DNA from: Planctomycetales bacterium | GTDB lineage: Bacteria; Planctomycetota; Planctomycetia; Planctomycetales; Planctomycetaceae | Direction: 5' to 3' | DNA length: 5,683 bases | Assembly: GCA_020050375.1 (NCBI GenBank) | Contig: JAGVKR010000823.1 | Location: forward strand, 1 to 5,683 | Shown: one piece after another, positions 1 to 4,000 of the stretch | How the letters are laid out: every line of letters starts with the position of its first letter | Position numbering within the stretch: position 1 is the first letter of the stretch | Made by a program: the position numbers and the translations under genes | The notes under the pieces: model-generated | Database searches by the model: none | Seen by the model: only the letters and a program-made list of their open reading frames with translations | What the model was told of the DNA's origin: nothing

Positions 1-404
1 CAGATGCCGATGCGCTGCAAGACGCCGGCCCACCGGAACTCGCTGAAGTTGAGTTGCAGGATCTGGTTGTAAATCAGTCCGAGGGCAATCAACAGGGCCG
101 CCCGCCGGAAGATCCGGAAATAGGCGCCAGAGCGCACCGCCCCCGACGCTTTGTATTTCGCCAGCGAGAACGGGAGTACAGCGCCGACGATAAACAGAAA
201 CAAGGGAAAGATCAGGTCGTAGAAGTGAAATCCTTCCCACTCGACGTGCTTCAACTGCGTGACGAGTAGCGGCTTGTCAAGCCATTTGCCGAGTTCGCGA
301 GAGAGAGCGTCGCCTCCCATAATCCAGAACATGTCGAAGCCGCGAAGGGCGTCGATCGATTTGAGGCGCGGAGTCATCGAGCTGGCGGCGGGTTGCTGGT
401 CCAT
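1..404 (-). CDS. Membrane acyltransferase, HGSNAT/DUF5009-like (COG4299), N-terminal part
   Basis: Translating the minus strand from the ATG at 404-402 gives 134 codons with no stop before the left edge, so only about the first third of a protein usually 360-400 residues long is present. It opens with RLKSIDALRGFDMFW (residues 13-27), followed by KHVEWEGF (52-59), a hydrophobic segment FYDLIFPLFLFIVG (61-74), a second near 102-116 and RWAGVLQRIGI (124-134). This pattern is typical of the COG4299/DUF5009 family, which includes human lysosomal heparan-alpha-glucosaminide N-acetyltransferase and bacterial NagX-like proteins. These are multi-pass membrane proteins thought to pass an acetyl group from acetyl-CoA to a sugar amine across the membrane. 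His53 lies where the reported catalytic histidine of human HGSNAT appears to fall (alignment from memory). The ATG is the first start after the divergent promoter region. Its Shine-Dalgarno is weak, and Met10 is an alternative start. The acceptor sugar cannot be told. Confidence 0.86.
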   Translation of the reverse strand, partial: MDQQPAASSMTPRLKSIDALRGFDMFWIMGGDALSRELGKWLDKPLLVTQLKHVEWEGFHFYDLIFPLFLFIVGAVLPFSLAKYKASGAVRSGAYFRIFRRAALLIALGLIYNQILQLNFSEFRWAGVLQRIGI

Positions 405-646
405 GTCGATCTGCCGAAGTGAAATGAGAGACGAAACGGGACGGTGATCAGTTCATCAGATTCACCGGCCATCCACAATAGCACGGAAAATCCGATTCGG
501 TTTCACGCCGCTCCGAGCAGGTTTGCGTCCTGTGGCTATTGTCGCTACGCTTCCGAAACGGTGGCGCCTTCCTGGCGATGATGTGCAGGGCGAAGGCGGC
601 AAGGTCGGTTTGATCTGTCGCGTTTTTTTATTGTCGGAGTCGTCAA
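405..646. promoter_or_regulatory. Divergent intergenic region between acyltransferase and FKBP 1
   Basis: These 242 bases separate two genes that face away from each other, so promoters for both should lie here. I see no convincing sigma-70 promoter; the best plus-strand pair is TTGCGT (523-528), 17 bases, TACGCT (546-551), only three of six matches in each box. A 7-bp inverted repeat, CGCCTTC (565-571) with GAAGGCG (592-598), could form a hairpin with a 20-base loop in the FKBP leader. A run of seven T (623-629) precedes the ribosome binding site. The short open frames crossing this stretch overlap each other on both strands and look non-coding. Confidence 0.5.
636..639 (+). promoter_or_regulatory. 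Ribosome binding site of FKBP 1
   Basis: GGAG sits 7 bases before the ATG at 647. This spacing supports that start and therefore the signal peptide that follows it. Confidence 0.65.
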
Positions 647-1138
647 ATGCAGTTGCGAAAGTGGACCGGAATGGCCCTGTTCGGGTTGGCTCTCTTTTTG
701 TCGGCGGTCGCATCGAATGCCGAAGAAGAAAAGGAAGTTCCGCTTCCGGAGCTTCCCAAAGGGGCGGGAGAGATTGACAAAGATCCGCCGAAAACATTCA
801 CGACTACCAAGTCCGGCTTGAAATACCGCATCCTGCGCAAAGGCAAAGCGGAAGGGAAAACGCCCAAGGCGGATTCGCTCGTGAAGGTCAACTATCACGG
901 CTGGCTCGCTGGCGGCAAAGTGTTCGATAGCTCATACCGGAAAGGAAAGCCGATCACGCACCCCGCCAACATGTTCATCAAAGGCTGGACGGAAGGCCTG
1001 CAACTGATCAGTGAGGGGAGCATGCTCGAATTGGAGATTCCTGCCAAGCTGGGGTATGAAGATCGCGGCGTTCCGCAAGCCGGCATCCCGCCAAACGCTA
1101 GATTGCATTTCATTCTCGAGCTGATCGAAGTGAAATAG
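647..1138 (+). CDS. Exported FKBP-type peptidyl-prolyl cis-trans isomerase (copy 1)
   Basis: A 163-residue FKBP-family protein; the family catalyses cis-trans isomerisation of peptide bonds before proline and helps proteins fold. Residues 1-25 form a signal peptide: basic start (R4, K5), hydrophobic core 9-22, and a likely signal peptidase I site after SNA, so the product should be exported. A charged, proline-rich linker (26-50) leads into one FKBP domain (about 57-163). Pocket residues are Tyr83, Phe93-Asp94 in VFDSSY, Trp114 in IKGWTEG, Tyr137 in LGY and Phe155. Two positions look changed: His105 stands where FKBP12 has Phe46, and Phe110 where it has Val55; copy 2 keeps Phe and Val. The domain is short, without the long N-terminal dimerisation helices of FkpA or Mip. 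It is followed 63 bases later by a paralogue and probably shares its transcript. Family assignment is sure; activity of the altered pocket is not. Confidence 0.95.
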   Translation: MQLRKWTGMALFGLALFLSAVASNAEEEKEVPLPELPKGAGEIDKDPPKTFTTTKSGLKYRILRKGKAEGKTPKADSLVKVNYHGWLAGGKVFDSSYRKGKPITHPANMFIKGWTEGLQLISEGSMLELEIPAKLGYEDRGVPQAGIPPNARLHFILELIEVK

Positions 1139-1191
1139 GCCGATGTCGGCTCTACACCCGCGGCCGAGGTCGCGAGATTTTTCTTGATTTT

Positions 1192-1195
1192 GGAG
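1192..1195 (+). promoter_or_regulatory. Ribosome binding site of FKBP 2
   Basis: GGAG lies 6 bases before the ATG at 1202. It decides in favour of that start over the in-frame TTG at 1184, which precedes the GGAG and would add only six residues. Confidence 0.68.
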
Positions 1196-1201
1196 ATTGC
1201 G

Positions 1202-1618
1202 ATGACAGCAGGAGATAAAAAAGAGGCCCCCCTTCCGCAACTCCCAAAAGGGGCGGGAAAGCTTGATGAGAATTCGCCGACGACGTTCACCACGACCAGC
1301 TCCGCCCTGAAATACCGCGTCCTCCGCAAGGGGGAAGGGAAAGCCCCGAAGGCGACGCAAACTGTCGAAGTTCATTACCACGGCTGGCTCGACAACGGCA
1401 CGGTCTTCGACAGTTCGTACGAGCGGCGCGAATCGATTTCTTTCCCGCTGAATCGGGTGATTGCCGGCTGGACCGAGGGAATGCAGCTCGTCGGCGAAGG
1501 GGGAATGATCGAACTGGAGATTCCGTCGGATCTGGGCTATGGAAATCGGGGCGCCCCGCCGGATATCCCGCCGAAGGCCACGCTGCACTTTCTCGTCGAG
1601 CTCATTCAGGTCAAGTGA
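1202..1618 (+). CDS. FKBP-type peptidyl-prolyl cis-trans isomerase without signal peptide (copy 2)
   Basis: A 138-residue FKBP domain protein, clearly a paralogue of the preceding gene: both share the lead-in PLPxLPKGAG, then TFTTT, LKYR and YHGWL, and by eye about 60% of the domain is identical. It begins at the point matching the mature N-terminus of copy 1 and carries no signal peptide, so it is predicted to be cytoplasmic. The classical pocket is intact: Tyr59, Phe69-Asp70, Phe81, Val86-Ile87, Trp90, Tyr113 and Phe130 correspond to FKBP12 Tyr26, Phe36-Asp37, Phe46, Val55-Ile56, Trp59, Tyr82 and Phe99. It should therefore be an active proline isomerase and chaperone of the usual kind. The ATG is chosen because GGAG lies 6 bases upstream. 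It lies in the same reading frame as copy 1, separated by one TAG and 21 further codons. Co-transcription with copy 1 is likely. Confidence 0.93.
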   Translation: MTAGDKKEAPLPQLPKGAGKLDENSPTTFTTTSSALKYRVLRKGEGKAPKATQTVEVHYHGWLDNGTVFDSSYERRESISFPLNRVIAGWTEGMQLVGEGGMIELEIPSDLGYGNRGAPPDIPPKATLHFLVELIQVK

Positions 1619-1751
1619 GAGCGAAAGCAGATCCGTCCACTTCGGAAGACAGGTGCCAGCTCATGTGAGGAGTCAGGGCCATTTTCCGCTGGGAATGCGG
1701 GCTCTGTTCAGCCAGGCGCTCTTGCCGGAAGATAGACCAGACCCCGGGGCG
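1619..1751. other. Convergent gap between FKBP 2 and the P460-family gene
   Basis: Both flanking genes end here, so transcription from both sides must stop in or near these 133 bases. I find only weak inverted repeats, such as GGCT/AGCC around 1699-1712 and the 8-bp palindrome CCCCGGGG at 1742-1749, and no T-run on either strand. No intrinsic terminator can be supported. Confidence 0.4.
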
Positions 1752-2447
1752 TCACCGTTTGTCTTTGTCGGCACGCAGCCGCCGGAGCGTCGGGTAGAAC
1801 TGGACCCAGACGTTGTCGTCGTCGGCGTGCTGCAGGTGACAGTCGTAGCACGCCTTATTCGGGAAGGCCTTCGCGGCCGGCTGGTCGAGCGCGAATTCGT
1901 AGTAGGCCCAGTCAGACTTGCCACCGTCGGGTCGGGCACTGTTCTTCACCGCAACCGCCACGCCGGTTTGTTTGCCGGGGAAGCGCCCGTCCGAGACGAC
2001 GCTTTTCGGTTCGCCCGCCTCGGCTTTGTACATGTCGAGCACGAGCACCGTCTTCTCCGGAAACTTTCCGGATTTGGCGTATTGCTCATACGCCTCGGGA
2101 TGGATGTAGATATTGTGGAAATTCCGGAGTTTGTCCGGCTTTTCCGCGTTCTTTTCGGGAGCCGCGTCCGGCGCGCCGGCTTCGCGGTATTCGATTCCGA
2201 GATTCGACCCCACAAAGACCCAGGTGTAAAAATCGGCTGGGAGCTTCAATTCCCCTTTGTCGTTGTATTGCGGTCCGTTCGACTTGCGAGTTGGCGCGTC
2301 GGCTGCCGACTTGGGGTCTGCGGCGCGAATTTCACCGTCGGACCACAATCTGGCGGCTGCATACCCCAGCACGACGAGGGCACCGAGAACGACACTCGGA
2401 GCCACCCGAGCAGCCGATCGCGGTGTTGTGAATGCGGCAACCTTCAT
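1752..2447 (-). CDS. Cytochrome P460-family (P460/c'-beta fold) monohaem c-type cytochrome
   Basis: A 231-residue exported haem protein. The start at 2447-2445 has GGAAG six bases upstream; a frame reaching 2558 exists but adds only an arginine-rich stretch. Residues 16-32 are a hydrophobic signal or anchor segment, with a possible cleavage near IRA (40-42). The mature part follows the P460 family order: ELKLPADFYTWVFVG (66-80), FHNIYIHPEAYEQY (110-123), KFPEKTVLVLDMY (128-140), WAYYEF (180-185), then the haem c site CYDCH (200-204) and FYPTLR (217-222) near the C-terminus. True P460 enzymes oxidise hydroxylamine using a haem cross-linked to a lysine, while cytochrome c'-beta relatives lack the cross-link and bind gases such as NO. 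Here the family motif GTVxVKE reads KTVLVLD, so the cross-link position appears to be Leu137. I therefore favour a c'-beta-like or uncharacterised role over hydroxylamine oxidation. It is transcribed alone, away from the neighbouring PAQR gene. Confidence 0.9.
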   Translation of the reverse strand: MKVAAFTTPRSAARVAPSVVLGALVVLGYAAARLWSDGEIRAADPKSAADAPTRKSNGPQYNDKGELKLPADFYTWVFVGSNLGIEYREAGAPDAAPEKNAEKPDKLRNFHNIYIHPEAYEQYAKSGKFPEKTVLVLDMYKAEAGEPKSVVSDGRFPGKQTGVAVAVKNSARPDGGKSDWAYYEFALDQPAAKAFPNKACYDCHLQHADDDNVWVQFYPTLRRLRADKDKR

Positions 2448-2486
2448 GGCGATCTTCCTTCGTGATTTGAAGCAAGCTTGTGACAT

Positions 2487-2504
2487 GCCCGCTCGTTTGC
2501 GGGC
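2487..2504 (-). repeat. Perfect 6-bp hairpin in the P460-family gene leader
   Basis: GCCCGC (2487-2492) and GCGGGC (2499-2504) are exact complements with a 6-base loop, 39 bases before the ATG of the cytochrome gene. No T-run follows on either strand, so it is not an intrinsic terminator. It could be an operator or a structure in the mRNA leader; nothing in the sequence decides between these. Confidence 0.4.
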
Positions 2505-2684
2505 CGCACGTCGAAAACGTCGTCTGCGGTCATCATGGTCTATCCGTCGACGCTTCACAACTCAGTGAACATCGGTGGCTGGCACGACCGCGGATCGGTA
2601 TTATCACCTTCTCGCCCGGAGCGACGGCCGGATTCTTGCATTCAAGAACCAAGCCATGCCGAAGGCGACGGAGGGGGACATCCC

Positions 2685-2738
2685 ATGCAGAAGTCGCTCG
2701 TGCTGTTCAACGAAGACTGGATCCGTGCGGCGAAATAG
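2685..2738 (+). CDS. Possible 17-residue small ORF or gene remnant
   Basis: ATG at 2685 to TAG at 2738 encodes MQKSLVLFNEDWIRAAK. A strong purine-rich Shine-Dalgarno, GGAGGGGGA (2670-2678), precedes the ATG by 6 bases, with its GGAGG core 10 bases upstream. Most codons end in G or C, as in the real genes nearby, and the composition is protein-like. I recognise no homologue. It could be a short peptide upstream of the haemolysin III gene, the surviving start of a decayed gene, or chance. Frames continuing past the stop show no recognisable domain, so a simple frameshift is not supported. Confidence 0.25.
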   Translation: MQKSLVLFNEDWIRAAK

Positions 2739-2904
2739 TCTTCGATTCGGCGTGGCGCGAATGCGGAGCGGGTGGTGCGTTCTGTTGCACGACACCGGGC
2801 ATTCGGCGCCGCCACAGGGATCGGTTCGATCGCCAAGGCCCTCGCCCTGTGCTGGACTTTCTGCTACGTTTCCCGTAAGTCAGTATTGTTCCGCGCAGGT
2901 TGAA

Positions 2905-3651
2905 ATGGCACAGTCTTCGTCTTGGCATTCGTTGCGAGTCCATCTCTATCGCCGTCTGGTCGCCGTGCAAAGGCGATTTGCCCGCCGGCGCGAGCCGCAG
3001 CCGGGCGTCTTCTTCCAGTATCCGCCGCTTCAGAGTCCAGCGGAGGAAATGGTGAACGGTCTGACGCACGCGGCGGCCGGTTTGGCGAGCCTCGTTGCGG
3101 GGAGCTGGCTCGTCCTGTCGGCGGCGCGACAGGGAAACGTGCTGATGACTCTCGGCTGTGCTGCCTACGCCGTCTCGCTGACGTCGGTCTTCACGATGTC
3201 GGCCTGTTCGCACCTGCTCCATTTGCCGCGTCTCCGGCAACTTTTTCGCACGCTCGATCAGGCGTCGATTTATCTGTACATCGCGGGGAGTTGCACGCCG
3301 TATTTCATCCGGTTCTTGTTGCCGAATGGCTGGGAATGGATGCTGCCTGTTGTGTGGGGCATCGCATTGCTCGGCGCATGGGACAAGCTGCGCGGGGATC
3401 GGGTCAATTCCGTTTCGCTTGGGTTGTACGTCGCATTAGGTTGGTTTCCGGCGCTGGCCCTCAAGCCGCTTTTGATCGACATGCCGGTCGGTTGCCGTGT
3501 GCTGGTGATCGCCTCGGGGGCGTGCTACATGCTGGGAGTGTTGTTTCTGCTCCAGGACGAGCGCCGCCGATTCTTCCATGCGGTCTGGCATTTGCTCGTG
3601 ATGGCCGCCAGCGTCTGCACTTACGTCGGGATTGCGCTGTACGTGGTTTGA
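2905..3651 (+). CDS. Haemolysin III / PAQR (YqfA-type) family integral membrane protein
   Basis: A 248-residue polytopic protein of the haemolysin III family, the bacterial branch of the PAQR superfamily that includes eukaryotic adiponectin receptors. The family signatures are in order: EEMVNGLTHAAAG (47-59); SACSH (99-103) followed by RLRQLFRTLDQASIYLYIAG (109-128) and TPYF (131-134); and HAVWH (225-229) in the last segment. His103, His225 and His229 match the three histidines that bind zinc in adiponectin receptors. About seven membrane segments are visible between 55 and 247. The family is associated with membrane homeostasis or a possible hydrolase activity; haemolysis is not established for most members. 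Residues 1-45 are basic and rich in arginine, consistent with a cytoplasmic N-terminus. ATG at 2905 is chosen because the protein-like pattern starts there; the frame is open from 2575, but the extra part looks non-coding. The ribosome binding site is weak (AGG, 2897-2899). Confidence 0.9.
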   Translation: MAQSSSWHSLRVHLYRRLVAVQRRFARRREPQPGVFFQYPPLQSPAEEMVNGLTHAAAGLASLVAGSWLVLSAARQGNVLMTLGCAAYAVSLTSVFTMSACSHLLHLPRLRQLFRTLDQASIYLYIAGSCTPYFIRFLLPNGWEWMLPVVWGIALLGAWDKLRGDRVNSVSLGLYVALGWFPALALKPLLIDMPVGCRVLVIASGACYMLGVLFLLQDERRRFFHAVWHLLVMAASVCTYVGIALYVV

Positions 3652-3674
3652 ATCGGGCGCGATGAAGTCACCTT

Positions 3675-3889
3675 GGGTGCCGGGGTCAAAGCGACGCCGT
3701 AGATCACGGATCGCAGCGTGCAAGCCCTTCGTGGAGAGAAGGCACGGCCGGAACCAAGTCGCAAGCGTGGCCCCGTCGCCGACCACGGGGCCACGCTCGT
3801 GGATTGTGCCGGCCGGCCGCCGATTCGGATCGATTCCACGGACTGCAGTTGACGCGGTCGATGGATTTGCCGCTTTGACCCCGGCACCC
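3675..3889. repeat. 215-bp palindromic element with 19-bp terminal inverted repeats (MITE/REP-like)
   Basis: GGGTGCCGGGGTCAAAGCG at 3675-3693 is matched without error by its reverse complement at 3871-3889. Between the arms sits a nearly central perfect 13-bp hairpin. The intervening flanks are partly complementary too: CGTGGA at 3730-3735 faces TCCACG at 3836-3841, and CGGCCGG at 3745-3751 faces CCGGCCG at 3809-3815. The whole can fold as one long imperfect hairpin. No coding frame of its own and no clear target-site duplication is visible. This is the form of a non-autonomous transposable element (MITE) or a palindromic intergenic repeat; the sequence alone does not show mobility. As RNA it would be strongly structured and could attenuate transcription leaving the haemolysin III gene. 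Confidence 0.65.
3764..3797. repeat. Perfect 13-bp hairpin inside the palindromic element
   Basis: AGCGTGGCCCCGT (3764-3776) pairs exactly with ACGGGGCCACGCT (3785-3797) around an 8-base loop. The stem is very G+C-rich and not followed by T on either strand, so it lacks the tail of an intrinsic terminator. It forms the tip of the larger inverted repeat. Confidence 0.8.
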
Positions 3890-3901
3890 GCCAGTCGTCC
3901 A

Positions 3902-3938
3902 AAGGCGCACGAGGTTGGCAGCGCAAATCGTGCGCCTT
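3902..3938. repeat. Perfect 11-bp inverted repeat upstream of the PSCyt1/DUF1549 gene
   Basis: AAGGCGCACGA (3902-3912) and TCGTGCGCCTT (3928-3938) are exact complements around a 15-base loop. It ends 62 bases before the ATG at 4001. The right arm can instead pair with the loop (GCGCA 3921-3925 with TGCGC 3931-3935), giving a shorter competing hairpin. It may be an operator, a leader structure or another intergenic repeat; no T-run follows. Confidence 0.6.
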
Positions 3939-4000
3939 GGTATGAGCGGCACTTGAAAACGTGGTCGACGTGTCCTCTCTTTGCGGGTAAACTGTTTGTC

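Larger units (their letters stand above)
2448..2904. promoter_or_regulatory. Divergent intergenic region between P460-family gene and haemolysin III gene
   Basis: These 457 bases lie between two gene starts and must hold both promoters. I cannot pick out a clear -35/-10 pair. The region holds a perfect 6-bp hairpin close to the cytochrome start (2487-2504), a dyad TTCTTG (2633-2638), 4 bases, CAAGAA (2643-2648) that could be a small operator, and a 17-codon open frame with a good ribosome binding site (2685-2738). Longer frames across it are arginine- and cysteine-rich, unlike known proteins, and look non-coding. No tRNA or known riboswitch fold was recognised. Confidence 0.45.
3652..4000. 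other. Repeat-rich intergenic region, no gene seen
   Basis: This 349-base gap follows the haemolysin III gene and precedes the PSCyt1/DUF1549 gene. Most of it is occupied by inverted repeats: an element bounded by 19-bp repeats (3675-3889) with an inner hairpin (3764-3797), and a separate hairpin (3902-3938). Open frames crossing it on the minus strand are arginine-rich, follow the palindrome and look non-coding. The promoter of the downstream gene must be here or within the repeats, but I see no convincing boxes. Confidence 0.6.

Noticed and set aside
523..551. Possible sigma-70 promoter TTGCGT - 17 bases - TACGCT
   Set aside because: Only three of six bases match in each box; a match of this quality is expected by chance.
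932..1588. A 218-codon open frame on the minus strand across both FKBP genes
   Set aside because: It is antisense to two clear FKBP domains, arginine-rich and has no recognisable motif; it mirrors the codon bias of the real genes.
1690..1751. Possible terminator hairpins in the convergent gap
   Set aside because: Stems are only 4-5 bp or lack a usable loop, and no T-run follows on either strand.
1539..2465. A 308-codon plus-strand open frame
   Set aside because: It is antisense to the P460-family gene, whose haem motif, signal segment and ribosome binding site are all on the minus strand.
2448..2558. Extended N-terminus for the P460-family protein starting at 2558
   Set aside because: The extra 37 residues are arginine-rich and precede a normal signal segment; a good ribosome binding site lies just before 2447.
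2575..2904. Extended N-terminus for the haemolysin III protein starting at 2575
   Set aside because: The extra 110 residues lack any family resemblance, are rich in Arg, Cys and Ser, and cross the region holding the small ORF and dyad.
2707..3240. A 177-codon minus-strand open frame
   Set aside because: It is antisense to the haemolysin III gene and lacks protein-like composition.
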